DNA from: JAPLDP01 sp964628285
GTDB taxonomy: Bacteria; Bacteroidota; Bacteroidia; Bacteroidales; JAGONC01
DNA: 64,000 nucleotides
Assembly: GCA_964628285.1 (NCBI GenBank)
Contig: CAZVNP010000010.1
Location: 1-64,000 of the forward strand
Reading direction: 5' to 3'
This document shows positions 50,162-58,711 of the stretch, one piece after another. Position numbers and translations under genes: made by a program. The notes under the pieces are model-generated. The model was not told where the DNA came from and did not search any database. It saw only the letters and a list, made by a program, of their open reading frames with translations. Each line of letters begins with the position of its first letter. The stretch's first letter is position 1.

Positions 50162-50719
50162 ATGATCACCGAACGAAAAATAATAGAGGACTGCCTTGAA
50201 GGGAACCGGAGAGCCCATCATTTACTGTACAGAAAGTACGCAGGAGTGATGATGGGTATTTGCATGAGGTATGCCAGGAACAGGGCTGAAGCCGAAGACA
50301 TGTTGCAGGAAGGTTTTATTAAGGTTTTCTCAAAAATAAATTCGTTCCGCTTTGAAGGATCCCTGGAAGGTTGGATAAAAAGGATCATGATCAACACGTC
50401 GGTGAATCATTACCGTGAAAACCTGAAACATGATATTCACTCCTCCATAGATGATATTGATGAACGCTACATGGCGCAGGGAGCCACCGATGAGGATCAG
50501 GAACCGGATGACACCCCCTCGCAGGAGGAGCTCCTGAAAATGATCAATGAATTGCCTGATGGTTACAGGATCGTGTTTAACCTGTATGCCATCGAAGGCT
50601 TTAACCATAAAGAAATAGCGCAAATACTCCATGTCACGGAAAACACTTCCAAGACGCAGCTCTTCAAAGCACGGCGTATACTGAGAAATAAAATTTACTC
50701 ACGGTCAGTGAGAACTTAA
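50162..50719 (+). CDS. ECF-family RNA polymerase sigma factor
   Basis: A 185-residue sigma-70 family protein of ECF size. Region 2 is visible at about 20-90 (HHLLYRKYAGVMMGICMRYA, DMLQEGFIKVF, SLEGWIKRIMINTSVNHYR), and region 4 at about 125-180 (LPDGYRIVFNLYAIEGFNHK, then EIAQILHVTENTSKTQLFKA). The linker is acidic. It is followed after 14 bases by a gene whose N-terminus looks like a sigma-binding, membrane-anchored segment, making a probable sigma/anti-sigma pair. Its sequence is close to that of the second ECF factor in this window. Confidence 0.95.
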   Translation: MITERKIIEDCLEGNRRAHHLLYRKYAGVMMGICMRYARNRAEAEDMLQEGFIKVFSKINSFRFEGSLEGWIKRIMINTSVNHYRENLKHDIHSSIDDIDERYMAQGATDEDQEPDDTPSQEELLKMINELPDGYRIVFNLYAIEGFNHKEIAQILHVTENTSKTQLFKARRILRNKIYSRSVRT

Positions 50720-50733
50720 AAATCATCAGCAAG

Positions 50734-52164
50734 ATGAAAAAAGATATGGATAACATAGATAAACTTTTCAGGGACAACCTGGAGAACATTAAAATCAATC
50801 CTTCCAGGGCCGTATGGAAGGGTATCAGGGACAATTACTTCAAAAGGCCGCAGGGTAAATTTAATCTGACGGAATTGCGCAATATCTTCCTGGCACTCAT
50901 CATAACCGGCACCTGTGTTTCATTCGTCTCCATCCTGTTATGGTTTGTTGTGACAGGGAAAAATACCCCACCCTATGAACCGGCAATGATCACTTCAGCT
51001 TCCGCTGACCTCTCCCTTCAACCTGTTGCCTTTCATACTTTGAAAACGGCTGAACCGGTTATGCCGGATGGAGAACGTATGAAAAAGGACGACCCCTCAA
51101 CACCGGTTCCATCAACCCTGTCGGCCAATGAAACGAACAGACCTGAAGGCAACCGGGCAAACAACAGTGAAAACATTACCCCTCAGACCAAAACAGATAA
51201 ACATCAACCTGATCCTGTGTTTGAAACATCCCAACAGGCTCATCAGGAAACAACCATCCCTTCACCGTCCTCCCGCATCACCCATGCTCAGGAAAATGAT
51301 CATCATCCGGATAATAACAAACCGGGGGACCTTTCCCTATCAGAAAAGGTTCCTTTATCCTTCCTGGCACCTTTGCCCTCTCCCGGTCAGGCAGGTGATG
51401 AACGGTTCATGGTCATAAAAACCGCTGCTTACCCTGCATTCCTGCAAGGGAAAGATGGGAAAAAACGGCTGACCTCTTTCGAACTGGCTCTTCAGTATGC
51501 AAATGAATGGACCGATTACAGGCAGAATGCCGGTGATTTTAAGTATGGCTATGACATCAGTGTGAACGGTATCTGGCGCTTCAGGGAGCTGTTCATCCGG
51601 GGAGGTCTCGGCGTTTGTTTTTCTAATGACAATGGTGACTATGATATTTCCTATGAACGTTACGATAGCATTGGTTACTATTATAAAGTGAATCACTTCA
51701 CCGTGTCTTCCGTTTTCCCCGATTCGGTGGTCTTTAACACAGTCATACAGACTGTCTATGACTCAATACAATATTCCGACCGGCTTAAGCCCCCGAACAG
51801 GTACACTTACCTGCAATTGCCCCTGGCCTTTGGTTTCGACTTTTACACCCACCGCCGTTTAAGTCTCTCGCTCCTGGCCGGACCGGTGCTGTCTATCCTC
51901 GTGCATGAAAACGCAACATCCGTATCGTTAAATGACCCGCGGGCAAAATTAATTGATGTCACCGACCATACACCCGACAGGATAAAAACCAACGTTCAAC
52001 TGGCCGGAGCCCTTGGCATCCGCTATCAGCTCAGCAATAAAATAGCACTGGGACTGGAACCGACCTGCCACTACTTTATCCGGCCGGCTTATCATGCCCT
52101 GAATGCCAATCCCAAAAAGCCCTATTCCTTTGGCATCAGAGCCGGTTTGTTCATTAAATTTTAA
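50734..52164 (+). CDS. Membrane-anchored putative anti-sigma protein with C-terminal outer-membrane beta-barrel-like domain
   Basis: A 476-residue protein encoded just after the ECF sigma factor. Residues 1-50 are cytosolic in character, with NPSRAVWKGIRDNYF resembling LSPRRHVWAGIRKKFP of the anti-sigma protein at 59856. A single transmembrane segment spans about 51-74 (FLALIITGTCVSFVSILLWF). Residues 75-225 are a low-complexity linker rich in P, S, T, N and D. The last 240 residues look like an outer-membrane beta-barrel: alternating aromatic strands (ELALQYANEWTDYR, YTYLQLPLAFGFDFYTHRRL, GLEPTCHYFIRPAY) and a terminal FGIRAGLFIKF. Such an arrangement could span the envelope. Function as an anti-sigma sensor is inferred from context and the shared motif. 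Confidence 0.65.
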   Translation: MKKDMDNIDKLFRDNLENIKINPSRAVWKGIRDNYFKRPQGKFNLTELRNIFLALIITGTCVSFVSILLWFVVTGKNTPPYEPAMITSASADLSLQPVAFHTLKTAEPVMPDGERMKKDDPSTPVPSTLSANETNRPEGNRANNSENITPQTKTDKHQPDPVFETSQQAHQETTIPSPSSRITHAQENDHHPDNNKPGDLSLSEKVPLSFLAPLPSPGQAGDERFMVIKTAAYPAFLQGKDGKKRLTSFELALQYANEWTDYRQNAGDFKYGYDISVNGIWRFRELFIRGGLGVCFSNDNGDYDISYERYDSIGYYYKVNHFTVSSVFPDSVVFNTVIQTVYDSIQYSDRLKPPNRYTYLQLPLAFGFDFYTHRRLSLSLLAGPVLSILVHENATSVSLNDPRAKLIDVTDHTPDRIKTNVQLAGALGIRYQLSNKIALGLEPTCHYFIRPAYHALNANPKKPYSFGIRAGLFIKF

Positions 52165-52169
52165 ATGCA

Positions 52170-53474
52170 ATGACCATGAAAAGCAAGTGCATCATATTTC
52201 TGACAGTCATCGCCGGTCTGTGGCTGATCAACTCCAATGACGGACCACTGACAGGTCAGAATCCCGGAAACATGGCAATGTTTACATCAGACTCTTCCTT
52301 GTGTATAGCTAATTTTATTGCCATTGCCGATTCTAATCCTTCTTCTTCATTTATCTTTTCATTTTTCGATCAATCAGCGGGAAATCCCAACCAGTGGTTC
52401 TGGACCTTCGGCGATCAGACCACTTCAACGGAGCAGAATCCCGTGCATCAGTACAATGCTTCCGGTGAGTACCAGGTATGCCTGACCATCACACGCGATG
52501 ATACCGGTTATTATTGCACCGATGACACCTGCATGACGGTGACGGTGCCACGGTTTTATGACCTGGGTGGATTTGCTTTTGCCGGAAATTACCCCATCAA
52601 TAACCCTGATCCTGAAGGCGACACGGCTATTGCATATTTGTACAAGCTCGACAGCAACTTCATCACACCGGTGAGCTCCAGGATATTCAGTGATCTGGGA
52701 TATTACTGGTTCTCCAATCTGGCTGAAGGCAGATACCTCGTCAAGATACAGCTTCTGCCACACACCACACACTATGATGCATACATCCCGGCGTATTATC
52801 AGGATGCCCTTTTCTGGAGCTCAGCAACACCCATCAACCTTATGGGCGAATCAATCTATGATGCCGATGTGCACCTGTCCCAGGCACAGGATAGATTCGG
52901 ACCAGGAATGATCTCCGGCACGATAAGCCTCGACACCGCTGTTTTCGATGGTATGGTCTTTTCTCCGGCCAATGCCGAGGTGTTGCTGTTCGACAGTGCC
53001 GGCATTCCCCTGCAATCAAGATTCACCAACGACGATGGCAACTTTGTGTTCTCAGGACTCGCTTTCGATGAGTACAAACTGATGGCTGAAATGACCGGAT
53101 TTATACCTGTCTTCTCATCGGTTGTGCTCACCCCTGATAATGCCCTGGTCGATAATGTCGTTCTGACTGTGTATGAACAGGGTACATTTGGCATTGAAGA
53201 ATATCATAATAAAAGCGTATTTAATCTGGAGAATCTGTATCCCAACCCGGTTACGGATCAGTTATATGTGGAGGTATCCTCGGAAACAGAATCCCGGATT
53301 AATGTTATTTTATATAATACAATGACACAACAGGTACAACGGTTTCCGTATACATTACAAAAAGGAAGACAAACATTACATGTCAGCACGGGTACCCTGA
53401 CAAAAGGATTGTATCTGCTCATGATCTGCACTCAGGACGGGTTAATTTTACAGATAAAAAAATTTATTAAATAA
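52170..53474 (+). CDS. PKD-domain T9SS cargo protein
   Basis: A 434-residue secreted protein beginning five bases after the beta-barrel gene; the ATG two codons later (52176, MKSKC) is an equally good start. Signal-like segment CIIFLTVIAGLWLIN. One PKD domain at about 45-125 (WFWTFGDQTTSTEQNPVHQY, then GEYQVCLTIT) with several Cys, then two carboxypeptidase-regulatory-like beta-sandwich domains (LSQAQDRFGPGMISGTISL; NDDGNFVFSGLAFDEYKLMA), and a type A sorting domain (LYPNPVTDQLYVEV to QIKKFIK). It is a smaller relative of the next gene. Adhesion is a guess from the modules; no catalytic motif is visible. Confidence 0.8.
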   Translation: MTMKSKCIIFLTVIAGLWLINSNDGPLTGQNPGNMAMFTSDSSLCIANFIAIADSNPSSSFIFSFFDQSAGNPNQWFWTFGDQTTSTEQNPVHQYNASGEYQVCLTITRDDTGYYCTDDTCMTVTVPRFYDLGGFAFAGNYPINNPDPEGDTAIAYLYKLDSNFITPVSSRIFSDLGYYWFSNLAEGRYLVKIQLLPHTTHYDAYIPAYYQDALFWSSATPINLMGESIYDADVHLSQAQDRFGPGMISGTISLDTAVFDGMVFSPANAEVLLFDSAGIPLQSRFTNDDGNFVFSGLAFDEYKLMAEMTGFIPVFSSVVLTPDNALVDNVVLTVYEQGTFGIEEYHNKSVFNLENLYPNPVTDQLYVEVSSETESRINVILYNTMTQQVQRFPYTLQKGRQTLHVSTGTLTKGLYLLMICTQDGLILQIKKFIK

Positions 53475-53496
53475 CTTTAGGCAACGATAGCAGGCA

Positions 53497-53534
53497 TTTG
53501 CCGTCTAAATAATTGTCGCCGTCGATACGGCAAA
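53497..53534 (+). promoter_or_regulatory. Leader with two mutually exclusive hairpins
   Basis: TTTGCCGT (53497-53504) can pair with ACGGCAAA (53527-53534), while GCCGT (53518-53522) can pair with ACGGC (53527-53531) around CGAT. Both structures use the same 3' arm, so only one can form. No T-tract follows; a role is speculative. Confidence 0.25.
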
Positions 53535-53582
53535 AAACCGTTCATTACTTATTATTTGATTGTCAACCTAATACATGTAACG

Positions 53583-56159
53583 ATGAAAAAAAAATTGACC
53601 CTTACAGCCGTTATGATGATCATCATGTTGGGATTTTTCCGTGGTGCCGATGCCATCCCATGTGACATGCCCGGATTGCCGCCTGCGGATTCCACTTTTT
53701 GCCAGGCTTATTTCGATGCCTATACCGACAGTACAGATTTTATGACCTGGTATTTTATCGACCTGAGTTTTACCGAGCCCGGGACAATCCCTGCGCAATG
53801 GCTTTGGGATTTTGGTGACGGCACTTCATCCGGGGAACAAAACCCTGTTCATACTTACACAGAAACAGGTACTTATACGGTCTGCCTGACAATAACGGAT
53901 AATTCCGGTACATGCCAGGACACCTTTTGCAAGGACCTCGATGTGACGGGGTATCCTCCCGTTAACTGTGAGAATTACTTTATGTATATCACCAACGATA
54001 ACCTGACTTTTACCTTTACAGGATTTGTCAATTCACCGGATGAATGCGTTTATTTATGGAATTTTGGTGATAACACGACAGGCTCGGGTCAGAATGTGAC
54101 CCACACTTTTCAGCAGACCGGTGTCAGTTACTATAACGTTTGCCTCCAGACGATCACCATGAACAATAACGGTGACACTTGCGCCTACACGTCATGCCAG
54201 CAGGTGTTTGTCGGGAATCTCCCGGGCTGCCAGGCCATGTTCTTTTATTATCCGCTTGATTCATTGAACGAAAATTTGGAATATCAATTTCAGGATGTTT
54301 CCTTTGGAAATCCCACCCTCTGGTATTGGGATTTTGGGGACGGGACGACCTCCGATTTGCAGAATCCCGTTCATACCTTTGCCGAACCAGGGACCTATCT
54401 GGTCTGTCTGACCATCTCCGATGATTCGATTTGCCAGGATATGAGTTGTCAGAATGTCATTGTCGGGATGCCTATACCAGGCGATTGCTCCAATTTCTTC
54501 ACCTATACGGTACAAGAGCCCTGTACCGTCACATTCACCGGAGAGGCATACTATAACGGCATGCCCGTTGAAGCCGATAGCTATGTGTGGGAATTCGGTG
54601 ACGGCACCACCGGAACAGGACAGACCGTCACCCACACATATAACCCGGTGGGGAGTCTGGTATTCAATGTATGTCTCATGACGGAAATCACCGAGCCTTC
54701 AGGGGCAACCTGTTCCGCATTGAGTTGCCAGGATGTATGGATAACAAATAACACAGAATGCCTGGCCCAGTTCCAATATTATCCCTATGACTCGCTGAAT
54801 TTAACCCATACCTACCAGTTCCTTGACATATCATGGGGCAATCCCGACACCTGGCTGTGGGACTTTGGTGACGGCACCACCTCCGGGGAGCAAAACCCGG
54901 TACACACATTCCCCGATTACGGCCTTTACAACGTGTGCCTGACCATCTCAAATACAGAGGATTCATGTTTCAACACCCACTGTGAAACCGTTTTCGCCGA
55001 CACCATACCGGATAATTGCGAAAGTTATTTCACATACCAGGTTCAGGATCTGACGGTCAGTTTCGAAGGTCATTCATTAAGTTTCTTCCCTCTGACATGG
55101 GAATGGCAGTTCGGTGACGGCACCGGCGGAGAAGGTCCTGCCGTCACACATACTTATATTGAGGAAGGATCCTATACGGTCACCCTGGTCACCACCGATG
55201 AATCAGGGTGTACCTGGTCGTCAACACAGACCGTTACCGTGGGTTCGTCACCATCATACACCCTGTTTGGCCAGGTCATTATGGGTAACACCATTGCCGA
55301 TATCGGCAGTGCCATTCTTTACCGTATGGATGATCCGGCAGGGGGTATCTGTATCGTGGATGTCCAATACCTTGATTCGGCCGGCATGTATCACTTCACC
55401 GATGTCGAACCCGGTGCTTATCTTATTCTGGCTGAGCTGGCCCCCGGATCTGCAGGTTACGGTGAATACCTGCCGACCTATTACGGTGATGTCGTTTTCT
55501 GGGGCGATGCCACGGTCATCACTCTGGGTGAACCACAGAATCCTTATGACATTCATCTTGTGGCAGCCGCGTCATATTCCTCCGGCCCCGGCACCGTCAC
55601 CGGCATGATCACGCAGGATCTGGAATTCTCGGGCCGTGGCACTCCGGCCCAAAATATTGAGATATTGCTGATAAATCACACCGGCCAGGTTATCGCCCTG
55701 AACTATTCGGCTGCCGACGGCACCTTCACATTCCCCGACCTGGCCCTGGGCATATATGACATCTATGCCGAAGTGCCCGGTAAAAACACCATACCGGCAA
55801 CCGTTACACTGGATGACCTCAACGCCACCGTTAACGTTGAAATCGTGATCACCGGTGATCAGGTCAATCAGTTATACGGTATCAATGATCCTGAAAAAAT
55901 ACTCTCCATGCATGTGGGAGAGGTGTATCCCGATCCTGTGAATGACGAGGCATTTATTCCCATTGAGTGTTCCGGAAGTGTCACGGCCGAGATCACCCTC
56001 TTCAACCAGATGGGGCAGAGAACGGTTCAGTACATGGTCATCCTTCATCAGGGAGATAACATTGTTCCTATCAAAACAAAGAACCTTCCGGAAGGAATCT
56101 ATCTTCTTAAGTTAACAGATAGTAGAAATAATCTGATAACCAGAAAGTTCATCAAATGA
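53583..56159 (+). CDS. Protein with six PKD domains, T9SS cargo
   Basis: I choose the ATG at 53583 (MKKKLTLTAVMMIIMLGFF, a good signal peptide) over a TTG nine codons upstream, giving 858 residues. Six PKD domains fill about 25-560. Domains 1, 3 and 5 have WDFGDGT(S/T)S-type cores with QNPVHT and a cysteine-bearing end (SICQDMSCQNV); domains 2 and 4 have a longer GTGQTVTHTY-type core; domain 6 is shorter and lacks the Cys pair. Two carboxypeptidase-regulatory-like domains (about 565-775) and a type A sorting domain (VYPDPVNDEAF to ITRKFIK) follow. The repeated WDFGDGTTS units suggest an elongated surface stalk. It ends 13 bases from the convergent queD gene. Confidence 0.85.
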   Translation: MKKKLTLTAVMMIIMLGFFRGADAIPCDMPGLPPADSTFCQAYFDAYTDSTDFMTWYFIDLSFTEPGTIPAQWLWDFGDGTSSGEQNPVHTYTETGTYTVCLTITDNSGTCQDTFCKDLDVTGYPPVNCENYFMYITNDNLTFTFTGFVNSPDECVYLWNFGDNTTGSGQNVTHTFQQTGVSYYNVCLQTITMNNNGDTCAYTSCQQVFVGNLPGCQAMFFYYPLDSLNENLEYQFQDVSFGNPTLWYWDFGDGTTSDLQNPVHTFAEPGTYLVCLTISDDSICQDMSCQNVIVGMPIPGDCSNFFTYTVQEPCTVTFTGEAYYNGMPVEADSYVWEFGDGTTGTGQTVTHTYNPVGSLVFNVCLMTEITEPSGATCSALSCQDVWITNNTECLAQFQYYPYDSLNLTHTYQFLDISWGNPDTWLWDFGDGTTSGEQNPVHTFPDYGLYNVCLTISNTEDSCFNTHCETVFADTIPDNCESYFTYQVQDLTVSFEGHSLSFFPLTWEWQFGDGTGGEGPAVTHTYIEEGSYTVTLVTTDESGCTWSSTQTVTVGSSPSYTLFGQVIMGNTIADIGSAILYRMDDPAGGICIVDVQYLDSAGMYHFTDVEPGAYLILAELAPGSAGYGEYLPTYYGDVVFWGDATVITLGEPQNPYDIHLVAAASYSSGPGTVTGMITQDLEFSGRGTPAQNIEILLINHTGQVIALNYSAADGTFTFPDLALGIYDIYAEVPGKNTIPATVTLDDLNATVNVEIVITGDQVNQLYGINDPEKILSMHVGEVYPDPVNDEAFIPIECSGSVTAEITLFNQMGQRTVQYMVILHQGDNIVPIKTKNLPEGIYLLKLTDSRNNLITRKFIK

Positions 56160-56172
56160 GGGAGCGGTAAGG

Positions 56173-56628
56173 TCATGGGTTGTCACCGGCAAACCACTCC
56201 GCATAGGAGGTCAATGTCTCACGGAGTTTGAGACTGTGAAGGACGACATTTTCCGGCAGCCGTCCTTTTATCCTTTCGGCAAAATCAAAGAGCAGATTCT
56301 CGCTGGTCGGCTGGTAATCGACCAGGATCAGTTTACCGTAAAGCTCATTAACCTCTTTGATATTTTGAGGGGCAAAATCTCTGTGCAGCACGAGGGCATG
56401 ATCAAAGTCATTGATGATGCATTCCCTCACCATTTGTTTAAGGTCCTTGAAATCCATGAGCATGCCGTACTTGGCTGAGTCCGGATCATCCACAGGTGTG
56501 CCGGCAATGGTGACAAAAAGCTCGTAGGAATGGCCATGGATATGGCGGCAGGGGCCATCATACCCATGCAGGGCATGGGCCATCTCAAAATTAAACGCTT
56601 TGGTTAACCTGATACTTTTCAAAATCAT
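56173..56628 (-). CDS. queD: 6-carboxytetrahydropterin synthase / 6-pyruvoyltetrahydropterin synthase family (QueD)
   Basis: A 151-residue protein of normal family length. Zinc ligands H18 (FEMAHAL), H31 and H33 (HIHGHSY), the catalytic Cys C27, DFDHALVL and PTSENLLF are all present, with LRETLTSY supplying the acidic residue near the end. QueD makes 6-carboxytetrahydropterin from dihydroneopterin triphosphate in queuosine/7-deazaguanine synthesis; no other que gene is in the window. Start: an AGGAG lies only one base before the ATG at 56628 but seven bases before an in-frame TTG at 56622 (MKSIRLTKAF), so the TTG may be used. It is the last gene of a minus-strand run with the MntP-like gene and tryptophanase. 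Confidence 0.92.
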   Translation of the reverse strand: MILKSIRLTKAFNFEMAHALHGYDGPCRHIHGHSYELFVTIAGTPVDDPDSAKYGMLMDFKDLKQMVRECIINDFDHALVLHRDFAPQNIKEVNELYGKLILVDYQPTSENLLFDFAERIKGRLPENVVLHSLKLRETLTSYAEWFAGDNP

Positions 56629-56634
56629 TCTCCT
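56629..56634 (-). promoter_or_regulatory. Shine-Dalgarno site of queD (AGGAGA)
   Basis: Minus-strand AGGAGA directly abuts the ATG at 56628, too close for that codon, but is seven bases from the TTG at 56622. It is one of the few clear Shine-Dalgarno sites in the window and argues for initiation at the TTG. Confidence 0.5.
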
Positions 56635-56693
56635 TTTTTTATGATTGTACCGTAAGCCGAATTCAGACAGGAAGAACCCAGGCAGATCAAATT

Positions 56694-57263
56694 TTACAGG
56701 GTGATACCACTGAACTCAAGCAAATATTTTATCCCGATGAGAGTGAGTAAAACACCACCGGTCGCTTTGGCAAATTTACCGCGAAAACGGCATCCGTACT
56801 TTCTCCCTATTAATGCTCCGGTTAACATGATGACAAAGGTCATAACGGTCACTGCCACCACGGCTATAACTACTCTGATGCCGCTTAGATTCATACCTGC
56901 CCCCGCCATAAGGGCGGTGAAACCTGCTGCCGTAGCCACAGCCAGTAAAGTATTGGAGCGGGCCAGATCAAATGTCCTTAACCGGGGATCCATCCTGAAC
57001 GCTTCCCATAGCATCTTTACTCCCAGGATCGCAAAAATAAAAAACGCCAGCATCAGCCTCACGTGCTCCAGGGCATAATAGGTCGCCTGGCCGATAAACC
57101 AGCCTACCGCCATAAAAACAGCCTGGAACAGAGTGATAATCCATAACATCCTGAACATTAAAACAGAGGAATAATGTTCCTGTTCCATCGCATTGTTCAG
57201 TGCCAGGACAAAAAGGTTGGTCGATAACCCAAATGTGATCAGAATGACTTCGGTCAGATGCAT
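56694..57263 (-). CDS. MntP-like membrane protein lacking the conserved aspartates
   Basis: A 189-residue protein with six hydrophobic segments and the overall layout of the MntP manganese efflux family (ITFGLSTNLFVLAL in helix 1; a second half ending GGVLLTLIGIKYLLEF). Compared with E. coli MntP (FGMSMDAF), position 16 is Asn instead of Asp. In helix 4 the family's SLDAMAVGVG corresponds to GFTALMAGAG, so that Asp is Thr. These aspartates are thought to be needed for Mn(II) export, so a different substrate or role is likely. It sits between queD (65 bases downstream) and tryptophanase. A 22-codon ORF ends six bases before its ATG, in the same frame. Confidence 0.75.
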   Translation of the reverse strand: MHLTEVILITFGLSTNLFVLALNNAMEQEHYSSVLMFRMLWIITLFQAVFMAVGWFIGQATYYALEHVRLMLAFFIFAILGVKMLWEAFRMDPRLRTFDLARSNTLLAVATAAGFTALMAGAGMNLSGIRVVIAVVAVTVMTFVIMLTGALIGRKYGCRFRGKFAKATGGVLLTLIGIKYLLEFSGITL

Positions 57264-57269
57264 TTTTTG

Positions 57270-57338
57270 TTAAACATTCATTATGAGATCGGCCATTTTC
57301 TCCGGCCACTCTTTGTCGATTTCATCAGATGTTTTCAC
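57270..57338 (-). CDS. Possible small ORF (22 codons) coupled to tnaA
   Basis: A GTG at 57338 overlaps the TGA of tryptophanase (GTGA) and opens VKTSDEIDKEWPEKMADLIM-NV, then TAA six bases before the ATG of the MntP-like gene, in the same frame. Codon use looks like a normal gene and the peptide is acidic and helix-like. It could be a small protein, a coupling leader, or a former N-terminal extension cut off by a stop codon. The same GTGA overlap architecture occurs at 40435. Too short to identify. Confidence 0.35.
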   Translation of the reverse strand: MKTSDEIDKEWPEKMADLIMNV

Positions 57339-58711
57339 ACCCTGTCAAGCTCAACGGTAAAGTGCCGCAATATGGGTGCTTCCCGCACAATCCTCAATCC
57401 TTTCCTGATGGTGTCGCGACGGTCGTAAATATTTTTAAGGGCTGCGGCCACCACATCCATGTGATTGTTGGTATAGACACGCCGTGGAATGGTCAGGCGC
57501 ATCATCTCCAGGGCCGGGTAGCGGTTTTCACGTGTCACCGGATCACGGTCGGCCAGCAAGGTACCTATCTCCACCCCCCTGACACCGGATTCGAGATACA
57601 ACTCAACGACCAGAGTCTGTGCGATGAATTGTTCCTGTGGAACATGTGGCAGGAACCGCCTGGCATCCACAAACACGGCATGACCTCCGATGGGTTGCTG
57701 CACCGGAATGCCGTAGTCTGACACTTTCCTGCCAAGGTATTCCACCTGCCTGATCCTGGTCTCAAGATAATCCGGATCGATGCCTTCATATAAACCCTGC
57801 GCCAGGGCGTTCATATCACGTCCTGCCAAACCGCCATAGGTGATATAACCCTCGAACATGATGTTAAACAGGCTGGCACGCCTGAAAAGGTCTTCCTGTC
57901 TCATGGCAATAAAGCCCCCGATGTTCACCAAGGCATCCTTTTTACTGCTCATGGTCATGGCATCGGCATAACGGAACATCTCGGCAATGATCTCACGCAA
58001 CGTCTTTTGCTCATATCCTTTTTCACGTTGCCTGATGAAATAGGCATTTTCGGCAAAGCGCGCCGCATCAAAGATGACCATCACACCAAAACGTTGTGCC
58101 AGGGCATGCACCTGTTTCATGTTCTCAAGCGATACGGGTTGCCCGCCTGACGAATTGCATGTCAGGGTGATGATGACAAAAGGTATTTTCTCACGCGGAT
58201 TATTTTTAAGAACCTGTTCGAGCTTACCGAGGTCGACGTTGCCCTTGAAAGGATGATAAACAGTGGTGTCGAAGGCCTGGTCAATGGTACAGTCTACTGC
58301 CGTGGCTTTCCTGAATTCGATATGGCCTTTGGTGGTATCGAAGTGGGAGTTGCCGGGGACCAGATCGCCTTCCTTCACCAGCACGGAAAAAAGAACATTT
58401 TCGGCTGCCCTTCCCTGGTGCGTGGGAAGGAAATAGTCAAAGCCAAAGATGTCCTTGATAGCCGCCTTCATTTTGTAATAGGATGAGGCTCCGGCATAGC
58501 TCTCATCACCCAGCATCAGCTCCGACCATTGTTTGTCGCTCATGGCACCGGTGCCCGAGTCGGTCAGCAGGTCGATAAAAACCTGATCACTGCGCAGGTT
58601 AAAAACGTTATACTTCGCATCCTTTATCCACCGCTCCCGCTCTTCACGGGTGCTCCTGCGGATGCTCTCGACCATTTTTATCTTGTAGGATTCAGCAAAA
58701 GGTAGTTCCAT
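57335..58711 (-). CDS. tnaA: Tryptophanase (L-tryptophan indole-lyase)
   Basis: A 458-residue PLP-dependent beta-eliminating lyase that splits tryptophan into indole, pyruvate and ammonia. Seen: LLTDSGTGAMSDKQW, THQGRAAENVLF, ITLTCNSSGGQPVSLENM, FDAARFAENAYF, SSKKDA with PLP lysine K258, YGGLAGRDMNALA, and LTIPRRVYTNNHMD. Tyrosine phenol-lyase is the close alternative; the SHFDTTKG segment and GVRGVEIG (phenol-lyases have an Arg-bearing SMERG there) point to tryptophanase. Length matches the family. First gene of the minus-strand run; its stop overlaps a small ORF. No tnaC-type leader was recognised upstream. Confidence 0.93.
   Translation of the reverse strand: MELPFAESYKIKMVESIRRSTREERERWIKDAKYNVFNLRSDQVFIDLLTDSGTGAMSDKQWSELMLGDESYAGASSYYKMKAAIKDIFGFDYFLPTHQGRAAENVLFSVLVKEGDLVPGNSHFDTTKGHIEFRKATAVDCTIDQAFDTTVYHPFKGNVDLGKLEQVLKNNPREKIPFVIITLTCNSSGGQPVSLENMKQVHALAQRFGVMVIFDAARFAENAYFIRQREKGYEQKTLREIIAEMFRYADAMTMSSKKDALVNIGGFIAMRQEDLFRRASLFNIMFEGYITYGGLAGRDMNALAQGLYEGIDPDYLETRIRQVEYLGRKVSDYGIPVQQPIGGHAVFVDARRFLPHVPQEQFIAQTLVVELYLESGVRGVEIGTLLADRDPVTRENRYPALEMMRLTIPRRVYTNNHMDVVAAALKNIYDRRDTIRKGLRIVREAPILRHFTVELDRV

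Noticed and set aside
53583..55240. Tandem DNA repeat or CRISPR-like array in the PKD region
   Set aside because: The periodicity is at protein-domain level (about 90 residues) and the DNA copies are diverged; no short direct repeats with spacers exist.
57335..58711. Tyrosine phenol-lyase
   Set aside because: The segment GVRGVEIG lacks the arginine typical of phenol-lyases (SMERG), and SHFDTTKG matches tryptophanase.
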